This document shows, piece by piece, positions 51,283 through 60,500 of a DNA stretch of 64,000 nt (positions within the stretch are counted from its first letter, which is position 1; every line of letters begins with the position of its first letter). The position numbers and the translations under genes are program-made. Source of the stretch: Streptomyces jumonjinensis. Lineage in GTDB: Bacteria > Actinomycetota > Actinomycetes > Streptomycetales > Streptomycetaceae. Under the pieces are notes generated by a model that searched no databases, was not told the origin of the DNA, and saw nothing but the letters and a program-made list of their open reading frames with translations. The stretch lies in NCBI RefSeq assembly GCF_009600885.1, contig NZ_VCLA01000140.1:55016-119015 (forward strand), given 5' to 3'.

Positions 51283-54255
51283 GTGCGGCTGGCGCGCAGG
51301 CGGCGTACGGCTACCGCGGTCGCCCTCGCGGTGATCGGCGGCCTCCTCGGAGGGGCCCAGGGCGCGAGCGCCGACCCCTCGGCCCCCCGCTCCCCCGCCC
51401 GTACCGCCGCCGCACCCGGCGCCGAGGACCCGCCGCCCGCCGTCTGGCCCCGGCCCCAGTCCATCCGGACGCTGGGCCGGCCCGTACCGCTGGGCGAGGA
51501 GCTCACTCTCGTCGCCGCGCCCGGAGCCGACCCGTACAGCGTCGATCTGGTGCGCCGTCAGCTGAGCGCGGCGGGTGTGCGCACCGTCCACACCGCGCTG
51601 CCGGGGCGTGGACCCGTGCTGTATCTCGGCGGGATAGGCGCACAGGACGCCCTGCGCGCCCTCCGCGCGCCTCGACGCGCCGATCTGCCGTCGGGCGGCT
51701 ACCGGATCGCGGCGGGCCGGATCGCGGGCCGGGGCACGATCGCCGTCGACGGCGTCGGCGGGAGCGGGCTGTTCCACGGCGTCCAGACGCTCCGTCAGCT
51801 GATCAGCGGCTCATCCGGCAAGGGCGGCTCGGTCGCCGGAGTCCTCGTCAGGGACTGGCCCGGCACGGCGGTGCGCGGCGCCGCGGAGGGGTTCTACGGG
51901 GAGCCGTGGACCCAGGAGGAGCGGCTGGCCCACCTCGACTTCATGGGCCGCACCAAGCAGAACCGGTATCTCCACGCCCCCGGCGACGACCCGTTCCGGC
52001 AGGCCCGCTGGCGCGACCCCTACCCCGAGGCCCAGCGCGCGGACTTCCGCGCACTGGCCGAACGGGCCCGGCGCAACCATGTCACCCTCGCCTGGGCGGT
52101 CGCCCCCGCGCAGCAGATGTGTCTCGCCGACGACGGCGACGTACAGGCGCTGATCCGCAAGATCGACGCGATGTGGGCGCTGGGGGTGCGCGCCTTCCAG
52201 CTCCAGTTCCAGGACGTCAGCTACACCGAGTGGCACTGCGCGCGGGACGCCCGCGTCTTCGGCTCCGGCCCCGAGGCGGCGGCCCGCGCGCAGGCCCGGG
52301 TGACGGACGCGGTCGCCCGTCATCTGGCGGGGCGTCATCCGGCGGCCGAGCCGCTGTCGCTGATGCCGACGGAGTTCTACCAGGACGGCGCGACGGAGTA
52401 CCGTACGGCGCTCGCCCGGGAGCTCGATCCCCGGGTACAGGTGGCGTGGACGGGCGTGGGGGTGGTGCCGCGCACGATCACCGGACGTGAACTGGCCGAG
52501 GCGCGCGACGCCTTCCGTCATCCCCTGGTGACCATGGACAACTACCCGGTCAACGACTACGCGCAGGACCGTGTCTTCCTCGGCCCCTACACGGGCCGGG
52601 AGCCCGGCGTCGCCGCGGGCTCGGCCGCCCTCCTCGCCAACGCGATGCCGCAGGCCGCCGCCTCCCGCATCCCGCTGTTCACCACGGCGGACTACGCCTG
52701 GAACCCCCGCGGCTACCGCCCCCGGGAGTCCTGGGAGGCGGCGATATCCGAGCTCGCGGACGGTGACGCCCGGAGCGAGCGGGCGCTGCGCGCCTTCGCC
52801 GGGCACCACTCCTCGTCGATCCTCAGCCCCGCCGAGTCCGAGCATCTGAGCCCGCTGCTCGACGACTTCTGGCGGCTGCGCACCGCGCCGACCGGCCCGG
52901 CGGCCCGCGACCGGGCGGCGGACGCACTGCGTGCCGCGTTCACGGTCATGCGCGAGGCCCCCGAGGGGCTGAAGCGGCCCGCCGAGGGGCGGCTGGACGA
53001 CGAGGTACGGCCCTGGCTGGAGCAGACGGCCCGGTACGGCCGGGCCGGCGAGCTCGCCGTCGACATGCTCCAGGCCCAGGCCAGGGGCGACGGGGAGCGG
53101 GCCTGGCGGGCCTGGCTCGCGCTGGAGGAGCTGCGCGAGGAGCTGGCGGCGAGCCGGGTCACGGTCGGCGAGGGCGTGCTGGAGCCGTTTCTGGAGCGGG
53201 CGGCGCGGGCCTCGGCGGCCTGGACGGGCTCGGACCGGGCCGGGGACACAGCCGGGGACAGGGCCGGGGACACGGCGGGGGACACGGCGGGGGACGGCAC
53301 CGTACGGCTCTTGCGGGCGCGGCCGGTGGACACGGTCACCGTGATGTCCGAGCCGGGCGGCGGCGCGGCCCGGATCGAGGGCCGGACGCCCGGCGAGGGC
53401 TGGCGCTCCCTCGGCGCGCTCTCGGCCGGCGGCTGGACCCAGGCGGACGCCCGGGGGCTGCGGCTGGACGCGGTCCGGGTCGTCCCCGAGGGCGCGGAGC
53501 CCGTCGTCGTACGGTCGCTGGTGCCCTGGTTCGCCGATGAGCCCGCCGCCGAGGTCTCGCTGGCGCGGACGCGGACGGACGCGGTGATCGGGGGCGGTCC
53601 GGAGCGTACAGAGGTGCGGCTGACCCCGCGCCGTCCCGGCGAGGTGCGCGGCAGGCTGAGGGCGAAGGCCCCCGCGGGCATCCGGGTGAAGACGCCGAAG
53701 CGGACGACGGTGCCGCGCGGGGTGCGGGCGACGGTGCCGGTGGAGGTCTCGGTTCCGGCGGGGACCCCGGCCGGGGAGTACCGGGTGGCGCTGTCCTTCG
53801 CGGGCGAGCGGCGGACGCTGACGGTCCATGCCTATCCGCGCACCTCGGGCCCCGATCTGGTGCGCGCCCGGGAGGCGGCGGCTTCCTCCTCCGGCGAGGA
53901 GACGCCCGACTTCCCGGCGGGGGCGGCGGCGGACGGCGAACCGGAGACCCGCTGGTCGTCCCCGGCCGACGACCGCGCCTGGTGGCAGATCGAGCTGGCC
54001 CGTCCGGTGCGGCTGGGGCAGGTGGTGCTGCGCTGGCAGGAGGCGTACGCCGCCGAGTACCGGATCCAGGTCTCGGCGGACGGCCGGACCTGGCGTACGG
54101 CGGCGACGGTGCGCGATGGGCGGGGCGGCCGGGAGTCGGTCCGGATGGACCGCCGCGATGTCCGGTTCATCCGGGTACAGGGGGAGAAGCGGGCGACCCG
54201 GTTCGGTTACTCGCTGTGGTCGGTGGAGGCGTACGCGGTGGCGAAGCGACGGTGA
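51283..54255 (+). CDS. Secreted GH84-type beta-N-acetylglucosaminidase with F5/8-type C domain
   Basis: The protein has 990 aa. A signal peptide (about residues 1-30) is followed by a GH20b-like N-terminal domain (55-170), a GH84-type barrel starting VRGAAEGFYGEPWT (196-209), helical linkers, and a C-terminal CBM32/discoidin domain (about residues 870-985, with AADGEPETRWSS and WWQIELARPVRLGQV). The catalytic dyad of the family, normally Asp-Asp, reads FQDV here (Gln310-Asp311). Residues 649-668 are a DRAGDTAG repeat insertion. It should act outside the cell on N-acetylglucosaminyl polymers. An NPCBM-like middle may aid binding. Confidence 0.9.
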   Translation: MRLARRRRTATAVALAVIGGLLGGAQGASADPSAPRSPARTAAAPGAEDPPPAVWPRPQSIRTLGRPVPLGEELTLVAAPGADPYSVDLVRRQLSAAGVRTVHTALPGRGPVLYLGGIGAQDALRALRAPRRADLPSGGYRIAAGRIAGRGTIAVDGVGGSGLFHGVQTLRQLISGSSGKGGSVAGVLVRDWPGTAVRGAAEGFYGEPWTQEERLAHLDFMGRTKQNRYLHAPGDDPFRQARWRDPYPEAQRADFRALAERARRNHVTLAWAVAPAQQMCLADDGDVQALIRKIDAMWALGVRAFQLQFQDVSYTEWHCARDARVFGSGPEAAARAQARVTDAVARHLAGRHPAAEPLSLMPTEFYQDGATEYRTALARELDPRVQVAWTGVGVVPRTITGRELAEARDAFRHPLVTMDNYPVNDYAQDRVFLGPYTGREPGVAAGSAALLANAMPQAAASRIPLFTTADYAWNPRGYRPRESWEAAISELADGDARSERALRAFAGHHSSSILSPAESEHLSPLLDDFWRLRTAPTGPAARDRAADALRAAFTVMREAPEGLKRPAEGRLDDEVRPWLEQTARYGRAGELAVDMLQAQARGDGERAWRAWLALEELREELAASRVTVGEGVLEPFLERAARASAAWTGSDRAGDTAGDRAGDTAGDTAGDGTVRLLRARPVDTVTVMSEPGGGAARIEGRTPGEGWRSLGALSAGGWTQADARGLRLDAVRVVPEGAEPVVVRSLVPWFADEPAAEVSLARTRTDAVIGGGPERTEVRLTPRRPGEVRGRLRAKAPAGIRVKTPKRTTVPRGVRATVPVEVSVPAGTPAGEYRVALSFAGERRTLTVHAYPRTSGPDLVRAREAAASSSGEETPDFPAGAAADGEPETRWSSPADDRAWWQIELARPVRLGQVVLRWQEAYAAEYRIQVSADGRTWRTAATVRDGRGGRESVRMDRRDVRFIRVQGEKRATRFGYSLWSVEAYAVAKRR

Positions 54256-54576
54256 GGGCCTGGCGGCGGCCGGGAGGAGGCCCTGACTGGACGCCGGGGA
54301 TGTCGGAGCGTACGCCGGGACAGCGGCGGTGAGCATCACCGCGTAATCCCCGCGCGGGCGCGGGCGCGGACGCGGCGCGTCGCACCGTACGCCGGGCCGG
54401 CGCGGCGGGCCGGCGGGCCCGGCGGGCGAGCGGCCCATGGCGAACCCGGGGGCCATCCCGGCCGGCTCATGGCGGCCGGCCCGGCAACGCCCCGGCACCT
54501 CCCCGGTGCCACCCCGGCCGACCCGAGCGACTCGGCACTCCGCGGCACCGACCCGTAAAACAAAAAGAGGCCGGAT
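54256..54576. other. Intergenic region with no recognised gene
   Basis: The region has runs of GC-rich short repeats (GCGGGCGCGG, GGGCCGGCGGGCCCGGCGGG) and no credible coding frame. A T-run for leftward transcription (minus strand CTTTTTGTTTT, near 54557-54568) follows a small GGCG-GAAA-CGCC hairpin and may terminate the HNH gene. Confidence 0.5.
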
Positions 54577-55113
54577 CTAGGCGGAAACGCCGTCGATCCG
54601 AGCCATCGCGTCCTCCGCGCCGAACGGTTGCAGATAGGGCAGCCAGCGCGGGTCCCGGTGCCCTGTGCCGATGATCCGCCAGGCCAGGCCGCTCGGCGGG
54701 GCGGGCTGATGGTGCAGCCGCCACCCCAGCTCCCGTAGATGCCGGTCCGCTTTGACGTGGTTGCAGCGGCGGCAGGCCGCCACCACGTTGTCCCAGACGT
54801 GCTGTCCGCCCCGGCTGCGCGGGACGACGTGGTCGACGCTGGTTGCGACGCCACCGCAGTACATACAGCGCCCGCCGTCGCGGGCGAAGAGCGCTTTGCG
54901 GGTGAGCGGGACGGGACCCCGGTAGGGGACCCGGACGAATCGCTTCAGCCGGACGACGCTGGGTGCGGCGATGACACGGGTCGCGCTGTGCATGAAGGCG
55001 CCGGACTCTTCCAGGCAGAGAGCCTTGTTCTCCAGGACGAGGACGAGCGCGCGGCGGAGCGGTACGACGCCGAGGGGCTCGTACGACGCGTTGAGGACCA
55101 GGACGTGCGGCAC
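54577..55113 (-). CDS. HNH endonuclease
   Basis: The protein has 178 aa from GTG 55113 (AAGGAGG upstream). The HNH/zinc core is CMYCGGVATSVDHVVPRSRGG followed by NVVAACRRCNHVKADR, with four Cys for zinc and the DH of the catalytic site. The N-terminal 70 residues (LVLNASYEPLGVVPLRRALVLVL) are typical of the conserved actinobacterial version. The physiological substrate is unknown. It is divergent from mscS. Confidence 0.93.
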   Translation of the reverse strand: MPHVLVLNASYEPLGVVPLRRALVLVLENKALCLEESGAFMHSATRVIAAPSVVRLKRFVRVPYRGPVPLTRKALFARDGGRCMYCGGVATSVDHVVPRSRGGQHVWDNVVAACRRCNHVKADRHLRELGWRLHHQPAPPSGLAWRIIGTGHRDPRWLPYLQPFGAEDAMARIDGVSA

Positions 55114-55244
55114 GGTGGATGCCTCCTTGTACGCCGGCGGCGCGTGGCTCGCGCCGGGACGATCTGCTCTCAGTCTCTCCTCAGCCCTGGTCCGAGCGCC
55201 ACCACGTGGGCGTAACGGGCTCGAAGTGTTTTACCCCACACCAT

Positions 55245-55288
55245 CCGTCCACGATCCGTCCACGACCCGTCTGCGGCCCGTCCGCGGA
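55245..55288. repeat. 11-bp tandem repeat, four copies
   Basis: Four units CCGTCCACGAT, CCGTCCACGAC, CCGTCTGCGGC, CCGTCCGCGGA run end to end in the HNH/mscS promoter gap, preceded by the AT-richer GTGTTTTACCCCACACC. The 55114-55421 gap holds no gene. Confidence 0.7.
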
Positions 55289-55421
55289 CAGGAGAACGTC
55301 CGCGCCCGGGGCCGGCCCGGTGGTGAGACTCGTCTCTACCGCCACTTCGCGACGGGAGCGGAGCGAACGCCCCCGTTAGTGTGGTTGGCCAGCCGTACGC
55401 AATGCCTGGAGGTCATCGCTC

Positions 55422-56507
55422 GTGACCGCGAGTCTTCTGTCCGCCCTGTCGGGGTCCCGCGATCCGTCGGCTCCCGAGCCGGGTCCCGTCACCTTCGACG
55501 AGGCGGCCAAGCAGGCGGGAGACGCGGCGGGCTGGGTGGAGCAGAACTGGTCCACCTGGCTGAACACCGGCCTGCGGATCGCGCTGATCCTGGTGGTCGC
55601 GCTGGTGCTGCGGATGCTGGTGCGCCGGGCGCTGACCAAGCTGATAGCACGGATGAACCGTTCCGCCCAGGCGGTGGAGGGCACGGCGCTCGGCGGCCTG
55701 CTGGTGAACGCCGAACGGCGGCGGCAGCGTTCGGAGGCCATCGGCTCGGTGCTGCGCTCGGTGGCGTCGTTCCTGATCCTCGGCACGGCGGGGCTGATGA
55801 TCCTCGGCGCGTTCCAGATCGATCTGGCGCCGCTGCTGGCCTCGGCCGGTGTGGCGGGCGTCGCCATCGGCTTCGGCGCGCGCAATCTGGTGACCGACTT
55901 CCTCTCCGGCGTCTTCATGATCATGGAGGATCAGTACGGGGTCGGCGACTCGGTCGACGCCGGTGTGGCGTCGGGCGAGGTCATCGAGGTCGGGCTGCGG
56001 GTGACCAAGCTGCGGGGCGACGACGGCGAGATCTGGTACGTACGCAATGGCGAGATCAAGCGGATCGGCAACCTCAGCCAGGGCTGGGCGACCGCGACGG
56101 TCGATGTCACGGTCCGCCCGACCGAGGATCTGGACCGGGTGCGCGAGGTCATCGGCACGGTCGCGGACGAGCTCGCCAAGACGGAGCCGTGGAACGAGCA
56201 GCTGTGGGGCCCGGTGGAGACCCTGGGCCTGACCGAGGTGCTGCTGGACTCGATGACCGTCCGGGTCTCGGCGAAGACGATGCCGGGCAAGGCGCTGCCG
56301 GTGGAGCGGGAGGTGCGCTGGCGGATCAAGCGCGCGTTCGACGCGGCGGGCATCCGCATCGTCGGCGGACTGCCGCTGCCGGCCGACGACGCCCCGGCCG
56401 CCGACCCGTCGGCCTCCGTCGCCCCGCCGTCCGCCCTGGCGAGCCCGACCTCCCCGCAGTCGCTGGCGGCGGCCCCGCTGACGCCCCCGCCGAATCTGAC
56501 GAAGTAG
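55422..56507 (+). CDS. mscS: Mechanosensitive channel, MscS family
   Basis: The protein has 361 aa from GTG 55422 behind GGAGG. Three hydrophobic segments (about residues 47-66, 108-128, 131-160) are followed by the pore helix IDLAPLLASAGVAGVAIGFGARNLVTDFLSG and the MscS beta domain (GDSVDAGVASGEVIEVGLRVTKLRGDDGEIWYVRNGEI). A Pro/Ala-rich tail ends the protein. It opens on membrane tension and releases solutes in osmotic downshock. A very strong hairpin terminates it. Confidence 0.94.
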   Translation: MTASLLSALSGSRDPSAPEPGPVTFDEAAKQAGDAAGWVEQNWSTWLNTGLRIALILVVALVLRMLVRRALTKLIARMNRSAQAVEGTALGGLLVNAERRRQRSEAIGSVLRSVASFLILGTAGLMILGAFQIDLAPLLASAGVAGVAIGFGARNLVTDFLSGVFMIMEDQYGVGDSVDAGVASGEVIEVGLRVTKLRGDDGEIWYVRNGEIKRIGNLSQGWATATVDVTVRPTEDLDRVREVIGTVADELAKTEPWNEQLWGPVETLGLTEVLLDSMTVRVSAKTMPGKALPVEREVRWRIKRAFDAAGIRIVGGLPLPADDAPAADPSASVAPPSALASPTSPQSLAAAPLTPPPNLTK

Positions 56508-56521
56508 ACAGTCACGGATGT

Positions 56522-56560
56522 ATGGGGACGCCCCGGCCGAACCGGCCGGGGCGTCCCCAT
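56522..56560. terminator. Strong hairpin after mscS
   Basis: An 18-bp perfect stem (56522-56539 with 56543-56560) closes a three-base loop, AAC. The right arm shares CCGGGGCG and TCCCCAT with the repeat units that follow. Confidence 0.85.
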
Positions 56561-56564
56561 GTCT

Positions 56565-56715
56565 GATCCGGGGCGTTCCCGAGCGCGATCCGGGGCGTCA
56601 CCGTGCGCGATCCGGGGCGTTCCCGAGCGCGATCCGGGGCGTTCCCATGCGTGGACCGGGGCGTCACCGTGCGCGATCCGGGGCGTCCCCCTGCCGGATC
56701 GTCCCCGTGCCAGAT
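56565..56715. repeat. 22-bp tandem repeat, six copies plus a partial
   Basis: Units start at 56565, 56587, 56609, 56631, 56653 and 56675 on the pattern GATCCGGGGCGTTCCCGAGC plus two bases, with a degenerate seventh from 56697. The core GGGGCG-TC/TT-CCC matches the terminator arm just upstream, suggesting that the array grew from it. There are no spacers, so it is not a CRISPR. No gene is supported in 56508-56851. Confidence 0.9.
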
Positions 56716-56771
56716 AACGGATTGGCCGCCCGCGCGGCATGGACCATTGACGCCCGCCCGAGACGCGGCTT

Positions 56772-56804
56772 AGTTTCCTCCCTACGGGATAGGAAACTTT
56801 CCTA
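56772..56804. promoter_or_regulatory. Candidate ROK repressor operator
   Basis: TAGGAAA-C-TTTCCTA (56790-56804) is a perfect palindrome. A second inverted repeat, AGTTTCCT (56772-56779), pairs with AGGAAACT (56791-56798). It lies 48 bases before the ROK gene start and is strikingly AT-rich. The form fits ROK (NagC/XylR-type) sites. Confidence 0.72.
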
Positions 56805-56851
56805 ACAGTCCAGGTGACAGCGTCAGCAGCGGAAAGGCGGGTGCATCCGGC

Positions 56852-58072
56852 GTGGCCGAAACCACTCCCACCCCGGGAACCACTCCCGGCACACCGCGGG
56901 TCCTCCGCGCCATGAACGACCGGGCCGCGCTCGATCTGCTGCTGGCACACGGTCCCCTCTCCCGGACCAAGATAGGCAAGCTCACCGGTCTCTCCAAGCC
57001 CACCGCGTCCCAGCTGCTGGCCCGGCTGGAGACCGCCGGGCTCGTCGTCGCCACCGGGACGACCGAGGGCCGGCCGGGCCCCAACGCCCAGCTGTACGAG
57101 GTCAACGCACGCGCCGCCTTCGCCGCCGGGCTCGACGTCACCCCGCTGCGTATCCGGGCCGCGGTCGCCGACATCGCCGGGAACACCGTCGGCGAGTTCG
57201 AGCTCCCCACCCCCGGGCGGCGCACGGAGAGCGCGGTGGCGCGGGTCGCCGAGGCGCTCGACGGAGCCGTCAAGGCCGCCGGGCTCACCCGGGACGATGT
57301 GCGCCGTCTCGTCATCGGCACCCCCGGCGCCTTCGACCCCTCCACCGGGCGGCTGCGGTACGCCTCCCATCTGCCCGGCTGGCACTCCCCCGCCCTGCTG
57401 GACGAGCTGGCCGCGGAGCTGCCGATGCCCGTCGAGTACGAGAACGACGTCAACCTCGTCGCCGTCGCCGAACAGCGGCTCGGAGCCGCACGCGGCCTCG
57501 CGGACTTCGTCCTCCTGTGGAACGAGGAGGGCCTGGGCGCGGCCCTGGTCATCGGCGGACGGCTGCACCGGGGCTTCACCGGGGGCGCGGGCGAGGTCGG
57601 CTTCCTGCCGGTGCCCGGCACCCCGCTGGTCCGGCAGGTGACCAAGACCAACAGCGGCGGCTTCCAGGAGCTGGCCGGCGCCCAGGTGCTCCCCCGGCTG
57701 GCCCGGAGGCTCGGCGTCGCGGACGTGGGCCAGGGGCACTACGCGGAGGTGGCGTGCGCGCTGGTGGCACGGGCCGCGGAGAGCGACTCGGGGCCGTACC
57801 GCGCCTTCCTCGACGAGTACGCGACCGGGCTCGCGACCGGACTCGCCTCCATGGTCGCGATGCTCGACCCCGAACTGGTGGTCCTCTCCGGTGAGGCGAT
57901 CACCGCGGGCGGGGAGCCGCTGCGCGCCCGGGTGCAGGCGGAGCTCGCCGAGCTGGCCGCGTCCCGGCCGAGGCTGGTCATCGGCTCCGTACGCGAGCAC
58001 CCGGTTCTGCGGGGCGCGCTGGAGAACGCCCTCGCCGCGACCCGCGACGAGGTGTTCAACACCTCCCGCTGA
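56852..58072 (+). CDS. ROK-family transcriptional regulator
   Basis: The protein has 406 aa from GTG 56852. The winged HTH at the N-terminus (RAALDLLLAHGPLSRTKIGK and LTGLSKPTASQLLARLE) is followed by a ROK sugar-kinase-like domain (VIGTPGAFDPSTGRL, YENDVNLVAVAEQRLG, GGAGEVGFLPVPG). The CxCGxxGC zinc motif of many ROK proteins is absent; the matching region reads TPLVRQVTKTNSGGFQELAG. It probably represses its own gene and the transport operon that follows, released by the imported sugar or its phosphate. Confidence 0.94.
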   Translation: MAETTPTPGTTPGTPRVLRAMNDRAALDLLLAHGPLSRTKIGKLTGLSKPTASQLLARLETAGLVVATGTTEGRPGPNAQLYEVNARAAFAAGLDVTPLRIRAAVADIAGNTVGEFELPTPGRRTESAVARVAEALDGAVKAAGLTRDDVRRLVIGTPGAFDPSTGRLRYASHLPGWHSPALLDELAAELPMPVEYENDVNLVAVAEQRLGAARGLADFVLLWNEEGLGAALVIGGRLHRGFTGGAGEVGFLPVPGTPLVRQVTKTNSGGFQELAGAQVLPRLARRLGVADVGQGHYAEVACALVARAAESDSGPYRAFLDEYATGLATGLASMVAMLDPELVVLSGEAITAGGEPLRARVQAELAELAASRPRLVIGSVREHPVLRGALENALAATRDEVFNTSR

Positions 58073-58129
58073 CTCCCCCGCCCCTTCCGCCCCTTCGAAC
58101 CTTCGAACCTTCGACCGCAGCACGGCACC

Positions 58130-58166
58130 ACAGGCACTTCCCTCAGTAGTACGACAGGCACTTCCC
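58130..58166. promoter_or_regulatory. 13-bp direct repeat ahead of the sugar-binding protein gene
   Basis: ACAGGCACTTCCC occurs at 58130-58142 and 58154-58166, 24 bases apart. The pair lies between the regulator and the transport operon and could be an activator or repressor site. Confidence 0.5.
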
Positions 58167-58204
58167 CGTCCCTCAACCCCGACCCGCCACTGGGAGACAC
58201 CGCC

Positions 58205-59542
58205 ATGTCCATACGCACCAGGAAAACCGCCGCCGCACTCGCCGCCACCGCCGCGATATCCCTCTTCGCCTCCGCGTGTACGGGATCGACCGAGACCGAG
58301 GCCAACGACGATCCCAACGCCGAGACCACCCTCACCCTCTGGCACGGCTGGTCCGCGCCGAGCGAGGTCAAGGCGATGAAGGAGAACGTCGAACGCTTCG
58401 AGGCGGCGCACAAGAACATCAAGGTCAAGATCGTCGGCAATATGACCGACGACAAGATCAACCAGGCGCTGCGGGCCGGCGGGTCCAGCGCACCGGACGT
58501 GGTCTCCTCCTTCTCCACCACCAGCGTCGGAAAGTTCTGCTCCACGGGCGCCTTCGTCGACCTCAATCCCTTTCTGAAGAAGTCGGACATCGACCCGGCC
58601 AAGGTCTTCCACAAGCCGCTGCTCGACTACACGCAGTTCGAGGGCAATCAGTGCTCGCTGCCGCTGCTGAGCGACGCGTACGGCCTCTACTACAACAAGG
58701 ACGCCTTCAAGGAGGCGGGGATCACCGAACCGCCCAAGACCTGGAGCGAGTTCGACAAGGTCGCGAAGAAGCTGACCAAGACCAAGGGCGACAGCTATGA
58801 GCAGCTCGGCTTCATGCCGAACTACCACGGCTACGAGACGACCATCTCGCACTATGCCCCGCAGTGGTCCCCGACCTACTTCGACGCCGACGGAAAGTCC
58901 AATATCGCCAAGGACCCGGCGTTCCGCGACATGATCTCCTACCAGAAGAAGCTGGTGGACAAGCTCGGCGGATTCCCCAAGCTGAAGAAGTACCGGAACA
59001 CCTTCGGCGACGAGTGGGGCGCCAAGCACCCCTTCCACACCGGCCAGGTCGCCATGCAGATGGACGGCGAATGGCGGCTCGGCATGGCCAAGGACGCCGG
59101 GGTGAAGTTCGAGATCGGCACCGCCCCGCTGCCCGTGCCCGACGACCAGATCGCCGACTACGGCAAGGGCTATCTCTCCGGCACCATCATGGGCATCGCC
59201 TCCACCAGCAAGAAGCAGAACGCCGCCTGGGAGCTGGTGAAGTACATGACCACCGACACCGACGCGGTGGTGGCCTTCTCCAATGGAATCCGCAATGTGC
59301 CCTCGACGATCGAGGCGCTGAAGTCGCCCGACCTCAAGCACGACCCGTCGTTCCAGACCTTCATCGACATCGCGCAGCACCCCAAGTCGAACTCCAGCCC
59401 CGCCAATGTGGACGGCGGCGCCTACCATCTGACGCTCCAGGATGTGGGGCTGCGCTATGAGTCGGGCAAGCTGACGGATCTGCAGTCCGGCCTGGAGAAG
59501 GCGGCCCAGCAGATCGACACCGACATCGCCAAGCTGAAGTAG
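58205..59542 (+). CDS. ABC sugar transporter substrate-binding lipoprotein
   Basis: The protein has 445 aa. The N-terminal lipoprotein signal ends in the lipobox LFASACTG (Cys at about residue 24). The body is a family 1 extracellular solute-binding protein (TLTLWHGWSAPSEVKAMKEN, QALRAGGSSAPDVVSSFST, LPLLSDAYGLYYNKDAFKEAG, MDGEWRLGMAK). It captures an oligosaccharide or glycoside outside and delivers it to the two permeases encoded next. GGGAG precedes ATG 58205. Confidence 0.95.
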   Translation: MSIRTRKTAAALAATAAISLFASACTGSTETEANDDPNAETTLTLWHGWSAPSEVKAMKENVERFEAAHKNIKVKIVGNMTDDKINQALRAGGSSAPDVVSSFSTTSVGKFCSTGAFVDLNPFLKKSDIDPAKVFHKPLLDYTQFEGNQCSLPLLSDAYGLYYNKDAFKEAGITEPPKTWSEFDKVAKKLTKTKGDSYEQLGFMPNYHGYETTISHYAPQWSPTYFDADGKSNIAKDPAFRDMISYQKKLVDKLGGFPKLKKYRNTFGDEWGAKHPFHTGQVAMQMDGEWRLGMAKDAGVKFEIGTAPLPVPDDQIADYGKGYLSGTIMGIASTSKKQNAAWELVKYMTTDTDAVVAFSNGIRNVPSTIEALKSPDLKHDPSFQTFIDIAQHPKSNSSPANVDGGAYHLTLQDVGLRYESGKLTDLQSGLEKAAQQIDTDIAKLK

Positions 59543-59556
59543 CGATCAGAACAGCG

Positions 59557-60498
59557 ATGACCACTCACACCCTGCGTTCGAAGCGCCGCAGGTCGGCGCT
59601 TCGGACGGTGGCCTTCCTCTCGCCCTGGCTGATCGGCTTCGGGCTCTTCTTCGCCTATCCGCTGATCTCGACCGTCTACTTCTCCTTCACCCGGTACGAC
59701 GGATTCCGACCGCCGGTCTTCAACGGTCTGGACAACTGGACCTATGTGTTCAGCGACTATCCGATGTTCTGGCCGGCCCTGCGCAACACCCTGTGGCTGG
59801 TGCTGGTCATGGTCACCCTGCGGGTGATCTTCGGGCTCGGCATCGGACTGCTGATCACCAAGATCAAGACGGGTACCGGAATCTTCCGCACCCTGTTCTA
59901 TCTGCCCTATCTGGCCCCGCCGGTGGCCGCGACGCTCGCCTTCGTCTTTCTGCTCAACCCGGGGACGGGGCCGGTCAACACCATGCTGGAGTGGGTCGGC
60001 CTCTCGCCCCCGACCTGGTTCACCGACCCCGACTGGTCCAAGCCCGCGCTGACGCTGCTGGCGCTCTGGGGCGTCGGCGATCTGATGGTCATCTTCATGG
60101 CGGCACTGCTCGACGTGCCCAAGGAGCAGTACGAGGCGGCCGAACTGGACGGGGCCTCGGCCTGGCAGCGATTCCGCTTCGTCACCCTGCCCAATATCTC
60201 GCCGATCGTGCTGTTCGCCGTGGTCACCGGGGTGATCGCGACCATGCAGTACTACACCCAGCCACTGGTCGCGGCGAAGGTCGCGTCCGGCAATATGGGC
60301 GGCAGCGGGCAGCTGTTCGAACCCGGCTATCCCGAGAAGTCCACACTGACCCTGCCGCAGATCGTCTACAACGCCGGATTCCAGCGTTTCGACTACGGCA
60401 CGGCGGCCGTCGTGGCCCTTGTTCTGTTCGCGCTCGCCATGGTCTTCACCGCTCTTCTGATGCGGCGGCGCGGCGGCCTCATCCAGGTGGGTGACTGA
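59557..60498 (+). CDS. ABC sugar transporter permease 1
   Basis: This 313-aa inner membrane protein of the MalF type has six helices. The EAA loop, which docks the ATPase, is EQYEAAELDGASAWQRFRFV. It lies 14 bases after the binding-protein gene. With its partner it forms the transmembrane channel. No ATPase gene is in the operon, so the shared Streptomyces ATPase MsiK is the likely engine. Confidence 0.95.
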   Translation: MTTHTLRSKRRRSALRTVAFLSPWLIGFGLFFAYPLISTVYFSFTRYDGFRPPVFNGLDNWTYVFSDYPMFWPALRNTLWLVLVMVTLRVIFGLGIGLLITKIKTGTGIFRTLFYLPYLAPPVAATLAFVFLLNPGTGPVNTMLEWVGLSPPTWFTDPDWSKPALTLLALWGVGDLMVIFMAALLDVPKEQYEAAELDGASAWQRFRFVTLPNISPIVLFAVVTGVIATMQYYTQPLVAAKVASGNMGGSGQLFEPGYPEKSTLTLPQIVYNAGFQRFDYGTAAVVALVLFALAMVFTALLMRRRGGLIQVGD

Positions 60499-60500
60499 GT

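Noticed and set aside
56565..56715. CRISPR array
   Set aside because: The 22-bp units are directly contiguous with no unique spacers, and no cas gene is present.
55931..59428. A 1165-codon minus-strand frame over mscS, the repeat array, the ROK gene and the binding-protein gene
   Set aside because: It crosses a strong terminator, a tandem repeat array and three well-supported genes on the other strand.
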